Below are positions 42,102 to 51,596 of a DNA stretch of 64,000 nt, in pieces. The notes under the pieces were generated by a model, which was not told the DNA's origin, did not search any database, and was given only the letters and a program-made list of their open reading frames with translations. Made by a program: the position numbers and the translations under genes. Source of the DNA: DATFNV01 sp963827935 (GTDB lineage Bacteria; Planctomycetota; Planctomycetia; Gemmatales; Gemmataceae); assembly GCA_963827935.1 (NCBI GenBank), contig CAWHCN010000030.1, positions 27,203-91,202 of the forward strand, given 5' to 3'. Numbering within the stretch: the first letter of the stretch is position 1; each line of letters starts with the position of its first letter.

Positions 42102-42327
42102 AGCTTGGTCTCCTCAGACCGAGGATGAACCAAATTAGACCCAATGTCAACTACTATCAACCAACCGGCGGCCGTTTGAGGGTGATAACGCCCTTCATGA
42201 CTTACAAGGTCCCGATACAGAAAGGGTGTTATTAGGCGTTAAGCGGCGGGGTGATTATCATGTAATCTTTCTGATTGCGAAAGGTGGATGTATGCCATTG
42301 TAGAGTGATAACTACATTGGAGGACGA
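42102..42327. promoter_or_regulatory. Divergent promoter region between two toxin-antitoxin operons
   Basis: Drives the Phd/VapC pair leftward and the RHH/RelE cluster rightward. The right part matches the region before cluster 1: ATAACGCCCTTCATGAC, CATTGTAG about 35 bases before the start, an AT-rich box and GGAGG. Repeated conservation at two loci supports an operator for the RHH antitoxin. Confidence 0.45.
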
Positions 42328-42570
42328 ATGACCACAGAGAAAGTAAGCATCACCGTCAGGCTGGACGAGGACACTGTCGCGTTCCTGGATCAGCTCGCAG
42401 AGGTCGAGGATCGTGACCGGAGCTACCTGATAAAACAGGCGGTCGCCAACTTCGTCCGGCTTCATCGGTGGCAGATCGAGGAAATCGAGAAGGCTGTGAA
42501 AGAGGCGGATGCCGGATTGTTTGCGACGGATGAGGAAGTGGAAGAGATGTTCTCCAAGTGGACCGCATGA
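42328..42570 (+). CDS. Ribbon-helix-helix antitoxin (CopG/ParD-like), cluster 2
   Basis: 80 residues, paralogue of 28607: KVSITVRLDEDTVAFLDQLA, RDRSYLIKQAVANFVRLHRW, then an acidic tail EKAVKEADAGLFATDEEVEE MF. GGAGG 5 bases before ATG. The last codons overlap the toxin start (ATGA at 42567). Likely autoregulator and antidote of the RelE/ParE toxin. Confidence 0.92.
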   Translation: MTTEKVSITVRLDEDTVAFLDQLAEVEDRDRSYLIKQAVANFVRLHRWQIEEIEKAVKEADAGLFATDEEVEEMFSKWTA

Positions 42571-42855
42571 AGCTGCGGTGGGTATCTGCTGCCCTGGGGC
42601 AGCTGGATCGGGTCTTTGAATACATCGCACAGGACAATCCTACAGCAGCCGGGCATGTGTCGGCGCGAATCCGTAAGGCAACCGAACGGCTCAAGCGTTT
42701 CCCGGAGTCTGGACTGCGCTGGGCAGCTTTCGGGTACGCGGGAGATCATCGTCGCAGGACTGCCCTTTGTCGTCGTCTATCGCGTAACCAGTGACTCTGT
42801 GGAGATCCTTCGCGTATTTCACACGTCGCAAGAGCGTGCGGACTCGTTTCACTAA
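42567..42855 (+). pseudogene. RelE/ParE-family toxin, one frameshift
   Basis: KLRWVSAALGQLDRVFEYIA, NPTAAGHVSARIRKATERLK and FPESGLR, then after a one-base shift near 42728 GTREIIVAGLPFVVVYRVTS and EILRVFHTSQERADSFH with a TAA at 42853-42855. About 96 residues when repaired, the normal size. All core positions are conserved, so an assembly indel is likely and the toxin may be active. Confidence 0.78.
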
Positions 42856-42884
42856 CAAGCCAGCGCACCCAGGGAGGAGATCGT

Positions 42885-43208
42885 ATGACCGTAGTTCGTA
42901 TCCGCAACGTAGAGGGATGGGTCGTCGAGTCCCTTCGTGCGCGTGCTCGTTCCAACGGCCGTTCTCTCGAAAGCGAGTTGCGCGAACTGCTCCGCGAGGA
43001 GGCCATGCGGCCAGAGAAGGAACTTGCCGGCAAACTTCGCCGGATGCGCGGCGAGATGCGGGAAAAACACGGCACGTTGTCCGATTCGGTGGCCCTGTTG
43101 CGCGAGGTCCAGGCGTTCTTCTCTGACGCAGCGCCTCGCGAAGTCGTGCTATCGGACGAACTGAGCCGGGATCGCCGGGCGGAAGCGGCGCGGGAAGATC
43201 GTGACTGA
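42885..43208 (+). CDS. FitA-like RHH antitoxin
   Basis: 107 residues: TVVRIRNVEGWVVESLRARA RSNGRSLESELRELLREEAM is an Arc-type RHH domain; the rest (REKHGTLSDSVALLREVQAF, LSRDRRAEAAREDRD) is the toxin-binding tail. GGGAGGAG before the ATG. Overlaps the PIN toxin start by eight bases. Fourth member of a four-gene run RHH-RelE-RHH-PIN. Confidence 0.88.
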   Translation: MTVVRIRNVEGWVVESLRARARSNGRSLESELRELLREEAMRPEKELAGKLRRMRGEMREKHGTLSDSVALLREVQAFFSDAAPREVVLSDELSRDRRAEAAREDRD

Positions 43209-43584
43209 GGTTGTCCTGGACGCCTCTGCCTTGATCGCCTTCCTGCGCGAAGAGCGCGGTGCCGATAAGGTCGCGGCGGTGCTCGCAGAGTCGTGCATTT
43301 CCGCCGTCAACCTCGCGGAAACCTACGGCAAGCTGGTGGAGTACGGCAAGCCGCTTGATGCCGTGGCCTCCCAAATCGACCGGCTACAGATCCCAGTGAT
43401 TTCCTTCGACGCCGAGCAAGCGCAAATCGCTGCCTCCCTGTGGAACAAGACTCGTGCCGTTGGCATGTCGCTGGGTGACCGCGCCTGTCTTTCGTTGGCG
43501 ATGAAAATCGGCGCGCCCGCGTTTACGACGGAACGCGAGTGGGAGAAATGCGGCCTGGGCGTCAAGATCGTGAAGATTCGCTGA
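43201..43584 (+). CDS. PIN-domain toxin (FitB/VapC-like)
   Basis: 127 residues from GTG 43201: EVVLDASALIAFLREERGAD with first Asp, CISAVNLAETYGKLVEYG with the Glu, GMSLGDRACLSLAMKIGAPA FTTE with the third Asp. Complete catalytic set. Partner of the preceding antitoxin. The equivalent gene is missing from cluster 1. Confidence 0.9.
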   Translation: MTEVVLDASALIAFLREERGADKVAAVLAESCISAVNLAETYGKLVEYGKPLDAVASQIDRLQIPVISFDAEQAQIAASLWNKTRAVGMSLGDRACLSLAMKIGAPAFTTEREWEKCGLGVKIVKIR

Positions 43585-43824
43585 CAGCGGCAGGCGAAGA
43601 GAATGCTTTATCTGGCTCCGTGCTCCAGGAGGAACATGTAGTTGATGTCCGGGTATTCATCAACAGGTCGAATCCATTCCAGCCGGCCGTGGGTGAAGCG
43701 GGCGACCATCTCCGCTGAGTCCTTGCCGCGCGCCGGGCCGTAAAGAAGAATGTCGCCGTGGTATTCAACGATTTGGTTGCCAGCATTGAAACGTCGGTAA
43801 ACGGGGGGCTGTCCAAGGCGGTGC

Positions 43825-45508
43825 GGGTGCAATCGCTCCATTCCCTGAATAAACCGGAGGATTCGCAGATTCTGTCGTTGTCGGCCCATCCACTGGGTGC
43901 TTGCTTCGTGACAAGAGGGTCCTATCCTGGGCAGTGGTTCGCCAAAACCCCTGACCCAGGAAAGGAGTCCTCATGCCTCAATCTACCGTCCCGACCGCGT
44001 CCACGGCAATGGCCCCCGCCGACGATTTCCAGGACTTTCTCACCAGGATGCTGCCGCCGCTCCTGGCACTGTTCGCCCTCCAGCAGGCTTTTCGCCAGCA
44101 ACCACCCACCCCAGAGCTTACCTGCGCCTTGGAAAACGGCATCGCGACGGCGTTGCGCGAAGCCGGCCGTGTCCTCGTCGAGCACGAGTACAACCGCATC
44201 GAACCTCCCTGTCGCGACGACATCCCCTTGCGGCTGCGTTGCGCGGGCGCGGAGTATCGGCGTCGGCCCAAGAGCCCTAACCAGATCGGCACGCTGTTCG
44301 GCGAAATCGAGCTGCGCCGCTATTTGTACGAAGCCGTTGAAGCCGGCGAGCCGGCGCTCTTTCCGCTGGAGCTCCACTTGGGCATCGAGGCCGGACTGGC
44401 GACCCCGGCCCTGGCGGAGCGTGTCGGCTTGTGGTCGGTGGAGCACGAGCAGGAGCCAGTCCGCAAGCTGCTGCTGAGCACGCACAACGTGTCCTGGTCG
44501 GTGACGAGTGTACGCAAGGTGACGACGGCGTTGCGTGATGGCTTGGCCTCGTTCCGCGAGCCAGCGCAGGTAGCTCGGGTGCTGGAACTGCTCAGCAAAG
44601 CCTTTGCTTCCAAAGGCAAGCATCGGCCGGTGCTGGCGGCGGGACGCGATGGCGTCCACGTACCGATTCGTCAGGACGGCTACCACGAGGGCAGCACGGC
44701 CACGCTGTCGGTGTATGATCGGAAGGGTAAGCGTCTGGGCACAGTCTACCTGGGGCAAATGCCCGAAGCGGGCCAGGGAACGCTGTCCGCGCAACTGACG
44801 TCGCTGCTGGACCAGGTGCTGCGGCAGTGGCACGCGCGCGGCCGGCCGGCGCCGCGTCTGGCGTACGTCACCGACGGCGGCACGCACCCGAAGGAGTACT
44901 ATCGGCAGGTGCTGCGCCGCCTGGACGACCCGTGGCATCCGGGACAGCAGCTGACGTGGCAATGGGTCGTGGATTTCTGGCACGCGTGCGGCTACGTGAA
45001 CAAGCTGGCGACCGCGTTGTTTGGCGAAGGGGAGGAGGCCGCGCTGGTTTGCCAAATGGCGTCGTTGGCTGCGTGACCGGCAGCACGGCGTGAGCCACGT
45101 GGTGCGGTCGGCCATGGGGCACTACAACCATCGTCGCCAACTCCGCACGGTGCCGCTGGCGGACTACTGGAAAGCCTACCGCTATCTACGCAAGCACGCG
45201 GTGTGGATGCAGTACGCAGACTATCGGGGTCAGGGTATGCCGATCGGCAGCGGCGTGACGGAGGCGGCCTGCAAGACGGTGTTCACGGAGCGCCTGAAGC
45301 GTTCGGGGATGACGTGGAGTCATGGGGGTGGTCAGGTAATTCTGGACCTGCGGGTGCTGGTGCTCAGCAGCGTGTGGCCGGCAGCCCACGAGGCCTACCT
45401 CCGTACCAAGCCTCAGCCGACAGTGTCCCAATCGGCGAGTAAACGAGTTCGCAGCGGCCATAAACTCAAAAAAGCTGCATAATCTCAGGGAAGGGAGCGA
45501 CGGCACCC
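43825..45508 (+). mobile_element. ISKra4-family insertion sequence
   Basis: 1684 bp, ends GGGTGCAATCGCTCCATTCC and, reverse-complemented on the right, GGGTGCCGTCGCTCCCTTCC. Perfect 8-bp duplication GGCGGTGC at 43817-43824 and 45509-45516. Same terminal sequence as the 352-bp MITE at 55419-55770, which it may mobilise. Confidence 0.92.
43973..45482 (+). pseudogene. ISKra4-family transposase, one frameshift
   Basis: First frame from ATG 43973 (AAAGGAG upstream): LHLGIEAGLATPALAERVGL, RPVLAAGRDGVHVPIRQDGY, ATLSVYDRKGKRLGTVYLGQ, WQWVVDFWHACGYVNKLATA LFGEGEEAA. It shifts by one base near 45045 and resumes RWFAKWRRWLRDRQHGVSHV, GMPIGSGVTEAACKTVFTER and GQVILDLRVLVLS to 45482. About 500 residues. 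Compared with the intact relative at 26424 no residues are lost at the join, so an indel or a +1 event is possible. Confidence 0.85.
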
Positions 45509-45899
45509 GGCGGTGCTGCCTTTCCGTGTCCAGAGCGTAGCGGCCGAGGTGCTCGATCAGCGTCCCATCAACGCTGATGGTAAAGTGGGCGTCATTGGCG
45601 TAAAGGCTCTTGCTTCGAAAAATCGTGCCGCGTGCGATGCCGTACTGCGGATACTCTTTGTCGAGCATAACAGTGTCGCAAAACCCCATGATTCCAGGCT
45701 CCCTGATCTCAGTAAACACGTCGCACCGGCACGCGGTGAAATGGCGGGACACGGGCGCCACAAGCGGACGCGCTAACAAGGCTTCGCGGCAGTGCTTGCA
45801 GTCCAGGCTCTGCTCTTTGTCACGTGGTCGCCCGTGCCAGCTCGATATAGCTCGCTTTGTTGACGATGGTCAAGCGGGAGTTACTCAAGCAGTTGGGGA

Positions 45900-45975
45900 T
45901 GGTGCGTGAGGCTGGACTCGAACCAGCACTGAGCGATGTTTAAGGTCGCTGCCTCTGCCATTGGGCTACTCACGC
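45900..45975 (-). tRNA. tRNA with anticodon UAA and short variable loop
   Basis: Acceptor GCGTGAG pairs with CTCACGC; D arm GCCC and GGC; anticodon stem GCGAC/ATCGC with loop CTTAAAC (anticodon TAA, one C-A mismatch at the stem base); variable loop only TCAGT; T arm GCTGG-TTCGAGT-CCAGC; CCA encoded. UAA reads Leu UUA, but leucine tRNAs normally have a long variable arm, so the charging identity is uncertain. Confidence 0.8.
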
Positions 45976-46126
45976 AATTTGTGCCACTCCTCGAATCTGA
46001 ACCGGGAACTCTTCGACTCTCAAGGCGAAAGGCTCGGCTGCTGGGCCGGAGCGGATTACTAATGGGTCAGGATGGTTTGACGTGCGGAACGGAGGAAAGG
46101 TTACGGCCGTGACAGCCGTAAGAAGT

Positions 46127-46202
46127 TGGTGGGGCGAGGGGGATTTGAACCTCCGACCAAGGCGTTATGAGCGCCCTGCTCTAACCGCTGAGCTACCGCC
46201 CC
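46127..46202 (-). tRNA. tRNA with CAU anticodon, probably Ile2 (lysidine type) or Met
   Basis: Acceptor GGGGCGG with TCGCCCC, D arm GCTC/GAGC, anticodon stem GGGCG/CGCCT with loop CTCATAA, variable TGGTC, T arm GGAGG-TTCAAAT-CCCCC, CCA encoded. The CTCATAA loop and TTGGTCG variable region are typical of minor tRNA-Ile whose C34 is changed to lysidine. About 150 bases from the previous tRNA on the same strand. Confidence 0.85.
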
Positions 46203-46345
46203 GCGCGGGGCGGATATTCGAGAAGAAGTTTCCATGCCGGATGAATGGCACACGCTGAGGGCAGAGTCAATAACATTTAGTGGCAGACATTGTTTTACTG
46301 AATCAGGCCTCCCGGTTCCGGATATCCATCCGAGGAGAGCGGCGC

Positions 46346-47112
46346 TTACTCGTCCGCGTCCGTGTCCGAGGGCTTCCGCTGCGGCACAGGTGGCTCGATG
46401 AGGTCATCCTGGTGAGGATAATGCCGAGGTTTCTCGGGCACCGGCGGTAGCTCGGGCACGGCTGAACGCTCGGGCACCGGGGACGGCTTGGGAGCTGGTG
46501 CAGGCAATGCTCGTCGGTACACACGTCCCCGGAGTGGTTCCTCGGCTGTTATCCCTTTTTCAACGAATTCTACGGTTTGGGTGAGCGTGAAGGCTTCGCT
46601 GTCCGGCAATTTCAGTCGTGCCACGCGGAAGGCGTCTAGTTCGGCTTTGGCCCGGCCGCCCGTGAACTCGTCGAGCAAGCGTTCGATGTCGTCCGTGCCC
46701 ATCTCCAGCGTAATGATCGTGCTTCCCTCTTGGACACCGGCAACCATGATGTCGTCCTTGGCCTGCACGATTTGCTTCAGCATGTTCATGAAGCTGACCA
46801 GTTGCACGGATTCGTCGAATTCCTCGAAAGGAACTTCCACCGTGATCTGCACCTTGAAGTGCCGTTCCTTCTTCGGCGGGTCCGGGGGGGCCGTTCCTAT
46901 CATCAGGGTCGAGACTTCGACGCCGAGCGCCTGGGCGAATTTGCTGAGCGTGTACAGGTAAACGTTCTCTCCACGTTCGACATTTTCGACCGTCTTCAGC
47001 GAACATCTGGCCTTCTTGGCCAAGTCCTCGACCCGCCAGCCCTTCTCGATGCGCAGCGCTGAATAGCCTCGCCATCCGGCTCCACGGTACGGTTCTTCAC
47101 TTTATTGGCCAT
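46346..47112 (-). pseudogene. XRE-like helix-turn-helix regulator, one frameshift
   Basis: From ATG 47112: ANKVKNRTVEPDGEA, then after a shift near 47060 LRIEKGWRVEDLAKKARCSL KTVENVERGENVYLYTLSKF AQAL, a clear Cro/CI-type HTH. The middle part (HFKVQITVEVPFEEFDESVQ, GSTIITLEMGTDDIERLLDE F) looks like an effector or dimerisation domain; the C-terminus is a Pro-rich tail with repeated PxPE units. About 255 residues. May control the neighbouring integrated element. Confidence 0.68.
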
Positions 47113-47334
47113 AGCAATTCGGTGCTTTCTGGGAGCTTTCGGGCAGACTACCGGCAGTGCGGCGTACTGCTTACGGAACAAAGGGCTTAGGATGAATTCA
47201 GTGAGGGAAAAAATGCTAACCCGGAGGCCACGATGCTCACCACCAAACCGCTCGCGTTCTCCAAGCCCGATCCGGACCGCCCCCGGAAGCATTTTATGCA
47301 GGCTGAGCTGCGGTCGGTAGTGCTCCCCGCGAAG

Positions 47335-47765
47335 TCCAGGCGGCGCGTCGAGCAACCGGCGGCAATCGGCCGACGAAAGGCCAACGGTCATTCCGTCGCG
47401 CAGGGCGGAGGGAGCGGCAACAAGGTTGCCGTGGGTCTGGTTGAGCCCCGTGTAGCCGTAGGTGTGGAGGTAGGAGAACAGCGACCGCATCGCTGTCGCT
47501 TTGCCGCGAACCGAGCTGTTTGTCAGGCCCTGGTCCTGGAGATGCAGCCGCCAGGCAGAGACGTGCTCTGGCCGGACGCCGGCCAAGTTCTCGGGCCGGT
47601 TGCCCTCGATTCCCGCGAACACCAGGAACTGGAGGATGTCGCGCTCGCAATTTGAACGAAGGTGCTGAATGCGATCGTTTCCCCGAACGGACAGGTGTCA
47701 GCGATCAGAAAAACCGCTTCTGGATTCAACCGCAGCAACGATAAAGCGGAAGGTGGAAAAGCCAT
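47335..47765 (-). pseudogene. Tyrosine recombinase remnant (core-binding domain only)
   Basis: Begins MAFPPSALSLLRLNPEAVF at 47765, shifts near 47650, and continues RDILQFLVFAGIEGNRPENL, VRPEHVSAWRLHLQDQGLTN and AMRSLFSYLHTYGYTG, a XerD-like SAM-like core-binding domain, then the first strand of the catalytic domain (SSADCRRLLDAPPG). The catalytic Arg, His and Tyr are absent; unrelated sequence follows. Close to two tRNA genes, fitting the decayed integrase of an integrated element. Confidence 0.55.
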
Positions 47766-48217
47766 AAGGGCAATTGAGAAATGCGTTTAGGTCAATCTAG
47801 CAACGGTGAATTGCCGGAGTATTTGAAGCAGTTGTCCGAAACGGAGCCGAAGCTGCGCTAGATTTCCCCTGCCGGAGAATCTCGAACAACGCGAGAAAAA
47901 ACGCCGAGGGCTTCAGGCAGTTCGTCGCCTCCCGGCGGCGGCGACCGAGGGGCAAGAGCGTCTGGTTCGTCAGCCTCTGCGTGAAAAAGTTTGGAAAATC
48001 CTTCGGGGAAGATGTCCAGATACGGTAGGAGGACAAAACATGACACAATCAACGAGCGGAACAACTGCCTACCACAGACAACGCATGTTCACGCCAGCGC
48101 CTTGATTGTGAGAAGGAACGACACTAGAATTCCGCCCCCCTAGCGGACAACAAAGTCCCAAAGAATTCCTGAGTAACAGAAAAGCGACCAGAGAGTCGCC
48201 AATTGGAGGGTACGTAC
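47766..48217. other. Intergenic region upstream of the ParB-like operon
   Basis: About 450 bases with no gene I can support. It should contain the promoter for the ParB-like and coupling-protein genes and, by analogy with partition loci, could contain centromere-like sites, but I see no iterated palindrome. Confidence 0.35.
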
Positions 48218-49026
48218 ATGGCTTCCTCGCAAACGAAACCGCTGTCAATCGAGCATCGTCCGCTCGACTGGTTCAAACCAGACCAACGGGAACTCGACCG
48301 GCACGACGACCCGGACGAAATCCGCCGGCTGGGCGAGGACATGCGGGCCAACGGCCAGCTTCAGGCAGTCGCCGCCACAGAGGACGGGCGGGTGATCTTT
48401 GGCCACGGCCGCTACCTGGCGGCACCCGTTGCCGGCTTCAAGACGCTTGAGGTCAAGCTCTGGCCCGCCACGTTGCCTGATACGCAGTTCAAGCTCATCC
48501 GTGCATCGGAGAACTTGCAACGAAAAGAACTCAAGGGATACCAGAAGTGGCTCCTCTGCGCCGACCTGATGGCGTGCAACGCGAACTGGCAGTTGAAGGA
48601 CCTGGCGGAAGCCCTGCACCTCGACCCCTCGATGTTGACACGGCTTCTCAGCCCGTCGAAGTGCATTCCGGCCTGGCAAGAAGCGCTGAAGGCGGAAAAG
48701 GCCGGCATCTCGGACTGCTATGCCGCAAGCAAGCTCCCCCCAGAGGAGCAGGCCGAACTGCTGGCACTCAAGCTGAGCGGCGCCAGCCGCGACACTATTG
48801 AGCAAACCGGACGGAAGAAGCGGGCGATGGCCGCCCCGGCCGTCAGGCTCTCGCGGGTGAAAATCGCCATGCCACGAGCGCGAGCCTGGTCATCAGCGGC
48901 CGCGACCTGGGCATGTCCGACGTGGTGGAGTTGCTCTCCGAAACCCTGAAAGAGGCAAGGAAGGCAGCGGAGCAATTCGACGTGAAAACTTTCCAGAGCA
49001 TGATGCGGGACAAAGCGAAGGGGTGA
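48218..49026 (+). pseudogene. ParB/RepB/Spo0J-family partition protein, one frameshift
   Basis: ATG 48218 follows GGAGG. ParB N-terminal box: IRRLGEDMRANGQLQAVAAT, GRVIFGHGRYLAAPVAGFKT, IRASENLQRKELKGYQKWLL; HTH: WQLKDLAEALHLDPSMLTRL LSPSKCIPAWQ. A shift near 48865 leads to SLVISGRDLGMSDVVELLSE TLKEARKAAEQFDVKTFQ and the stop at 49026. About 269 residues. DNA-binding, probably for maintenance or regulation of the mobile region; no ParA is seen nearby. Confidence 0.8.
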
Positions 49027-49029
49027 GAC

Positions 49030-49215
49030 ATGGTGCGCATCAGGCACGACATCGCGTGGGCAACTGCCCTGAACATACTGGGGATTCTCACCCTTCGGGA
49101 TGAGGAGAAACGCGAGGCGTTTCTGATGGTCTACGAGCGAGTAAGAGACGGACTGGTCGCTTATGACAAGGAAACCAAAGACCTGCTTCACAGGCTGAAA
49201 CCACTGAGCAACTGA
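49030..49215 (+). CDS. Small hypothetical protein
   Basis: 61 residues starting three bases after the ParB-like gene, so translationally linked. RIRHDIAWATALNILGILTL and LMVYERVRDGLVAYDKETKD suggest two or three amphipathic helices. No recognised family. Confidence 0.6.
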   Translation: MVRIRHDIAWATALNILGILTLRDEEKREAFLMVYERVRDGLVAYDKETKDLLHRLKPLSN

Positions 49216-49249
49216 GTGCAATGGCGGTCCGCTACTGGCGGGAGCCGGA

Positions 49250-50908
49250 ATGAACGGAGCGAATCCGATGAAACCGAGTATGGACGATCAAGTTATTTGT
49301 CTTCTCATCATCGCGGCCGTAGCGGCCCTTGTGTTCTATCGCCGTCGCTGGCGCGGATCGGGCACGGCCTTCGGGGTGGCGTCGTGGATGAGTGAAAAAG
49401 CCCTACGCGAAGCCGGGATGCTTGCCGGCTACGGGCTAGTCCTGGGCAGGACTTTCAAAGGTGCCCTGATCCGCTTGCCGGACTATTGCCACGTGCTTGT
49501 CTGTGGCGGCAACGGGATCGGGCAAAGGGGTGAGCATCATCATTCCCAATCTTGCTCACTTATTTCCGCGGCTCGGTAGTCTGTTTCGACACGAAAGGTG
49601 ACCTCTATGACACAACAGCAAAACGTCGCGCTGCGAAGGGACAGCGCATCATTCGGCTGGCGCCGTTCAACGGAGGGGAAGACGCACTGAATCCGCTCGC
49701 CGCGATTCCTTCCGACAGCCCGACACTTGTGGACTCTGCCCATGCGCTGGCAGCGGCCCTGGTAGTGCGGCAGGAAACCGAGACTGATCCGCACTGGAAT
49801 GACAAATCTATTCAGGTCATACATGTGCTGTGCTGGTTCTGATGCTGCTCAAATTCAAGGACGGAGGATCGGAACCTCAACTCGGTCCAGGAGATCGTCA
49901 GCGACCCGGAAAATGCTAAGAGCGGCCGTGACCAAGCTGCAGGAGTTCGGCGGCATCGCCGCCAGGCTCGGCAACCAGCTCGAGGGCCTCTTCGAGAAGG
50001 CGGCGATGGCGCTCACCAAAGAAGGTGCGGGCGTGCTGAGCACAGTAACGCGCCACTTGTCGTTCCTGGACTCCGACCTGGTGGCCAAGGCGGTTAAACA
50101 CCAGTACGTTCGATTCCACGGACTTGCGAAAGCCGGGAATCACGCTGTTCTTGCAGATACCGCCCGACCAGCTGGAAGCGCAGAAGGGCTTGCTTCGCTG
50201 CTGGGTTTCCACGCTGGTGCGGGTGATCGGCGCTGTTGGAAACGAGTGGGACGGCGAGATGCTGTTCCTGCTGGATGAGGCGTCGGCGCTCGGCTCACTG
50301 CCCGCCCTTGAGGAAGTGCTGGTGCGGGGACGCAGTGCCGGTGTCCGGCTACTCCTGGCGTACCAGTCTGACAGCCAGGTAACCGCTGCATTCCCGCGTA
50401 AGCCTACTCTGCTTTACGACAATTGCAGCTCGCAGATTTACCTGGGTGCGGCCAGCAGCTACGAAACCGCCGAGCGATTGAGCAAGATCCTCGGTGACTG
50501 GACGCAGGTGGTCGAAAGATACGGAGAAAACGAGTCGTGGTCCTGGAGTGGCGGGTCGCAGCAGGGCGGGCAGGGAAGCCGTGGCAGCTCGCGTGAACTA
50601 TTCGGAAACCGGTAGGGCCCTACTTCGGCCCGAAGAAATCCTGACGCTCAACAACGATTACGTGATCGTCCTGCAACGCGGCATGCCGCCGATCCTGGCA
50701 GACCGCGTGAAGTGGTACGCCGACCCTGAGTTCAATCCTGCCCTGCCAAAGGCGGAAGCCATCCCGGCTTTGGGATCGCGTGGGATGGGAATGGCGGGTG
50801 TGGGCAGTAGGCATCTTGACCCTGATCCTGTTGGCTCTGGTTAACAGCGGCGAAGCATTGAGTCGCCTGAAACCGAAAGAAGGAGGTGCGAAATGGCACG
50901 CAAGATAG
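49250..50908 (+). pseudogene. VirD4/TraG-type IV coupling protein, multiple frameshifts
   Basis: ATG 49250 (GGGAG upstream). N-terminal membrane helix ICLLIIAAVAALVFY. Walker A region HVLVCGGNGIG with GKGVSIIIPNL in the next frame; GSVVCFDTKGDLYDTTAKRR; NPLAAIPSDSPTLVDSAHAL. Walker B EMLFLLDEASALGSLPALEE, then VLVRGRSAGVRLLLAYQSDS and LSKILGDWTQVVE. The tail (VWAVGILTLILLALVNSGEA) is a second membrane helix ending at 50908. About 550 residues with at least four shifts. It should pump DNA to a type IV secretion channel; no relaxase or channel genes are in this window. Confidence 0.8.
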
Positions 50909-51211
50909 GCGAAGGTCACGTGGCAGCGATGGCTCGGCTCGGGCTGAAGGAACTCCGCAATGCGCTGAACCCATCGCGTGAGAGCGTGGCCGACAACGAG
51001 ATCGGAGTGTATCGGGACGTTGACGCAGGGAGAGATCGCCGACGCGCGAGACGGCCCCGGTAGCGGGTCGGACCAGGAATCGCGGCGCGACACACTCAGC
51101 CTGGACGATGTCCGTGCCTATGCGAAGGAACTTTCGCAGGCAGATGACCGAAGCAGGCAGCAAGGCAAAGAGCAAGCACAGGAACGTGATCGAGGCGGGC
51201 GCGAAATGTAG
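50893..51211 (+). pseudogene. Small hypothetical protein of the coupling-protein operon, frameshifted
   Basis: ATG 50893 behind AAGGAGG, overlapping the end of the coupling-protein gene. ARKIGEGHVAAMARLGLKEL RNALNP in the first frame, then GTLTQGEIADARDGPGSGSD and LSLDDVRAYAKELSQADDRS after a shift near 51010. About 105 residues, hydrophilic, charged C-terminus. Unknown function. Confidence 0.55.
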
Positions 51212-51257
51212 TAGCAACCGTCAACCACAACGTCGCCCTTTTTTTAAGGAGTAGGTC

Positions 51258-51431
51258 ATGCACCTATTAGCTGAAGCGTCGGGAAGCAGTTCTTTCGGTT
51301 GGATCATCATGATGGTGATCTTCTTCCTCGGCACACGGAAGATCTGCACCTTCCTCGGTGGTAACAAGACCGCACGCGATGCAGCCAAGCGCGGCGGCCT
51401 GGCCATCCTTCGCAACCTCTTCAAGAAGTAA
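51258..51431 (+). CDS. Small one-helix membrane protein
   Basis: 57 residues from ATG 51258 (AAGGAG upstream): short N-terminus, hydrophobic helix FGWIIMMVIFFLGT, then a basic tail ending LAILRNLFKK. Small size, tandem position after the coupling protein and a matching leader suggest a role in the transfer machinery, but this is inference. Confidence 0.65.
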   Translation: MHLLAEASGSSSFGWIIMMVIFFLGTRKICTFLGGNKTARDAAKRGGLAILRNLFKK

Positions 51432-51441
51432 GGAGCAACCA

Positions 51442-51588
51442 ATGGACTACCTCATCAACATCTTGATCGGCGGTTCTGTCCTCGTGTACTTCGTGGCCAA
51501 AGTGGCCCGCGTCGTCGATGACGGCGGCGAGATCAAGAAAACCGCGAACGAGGGGTTTGCCGCCTGCATCAAGCGCTTGTTCAAGTAA
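51442..51588 (+). CDS. Small one-helix membrane protein
   Basis: 48 residues from ATG 51442 (AGGAGC upstream): YLINILIGGSVLVYFVAKVA is the membrane helix, followed by a charged segment and a KRLFK end similar to that of the previous small protein. Followed at once by a hairpin with a T-run. Confidence 0.65.
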   Translation: MDYLINILIGGSVLVYFVAKVARVVDDGGEIKKTANEGFAACIKRLFK

Positions 51589-51596
51589 CCCGTTCC

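Larger units (their letters stand above)
43608..45689 (-). pseudogene. Conserved hypothetical protein split by an ISKra4-family insertion
   Basis: 5' part 45689-45509 and 3' part 43816-43608. Removing the element and one 8-bp duplication gives an uninterrupted frame through DTERQHRLGQPPVYRRFNAG, 129 residues from ATG 45689 (GGGAG 9 bases upstream) or 159 from a TTG at 45779. The text includes GFCDTVMLDKEYPQYGIARG, HFTISVDGTLIEHLGRYALD and GDILLYGPARGKDSAEMVAR. I do not recognise the family. The exact restoration shows a recent disruption. Confidence 0.72.

Noticed and set aside
44000..45482. Programmed frameshifting as the general reason for two-frame transposases
   Set aside because: No slippery heptamer is present at the join in this transposase or in the IS481-like one; only the A9 case at 23782 has suitable sequence.
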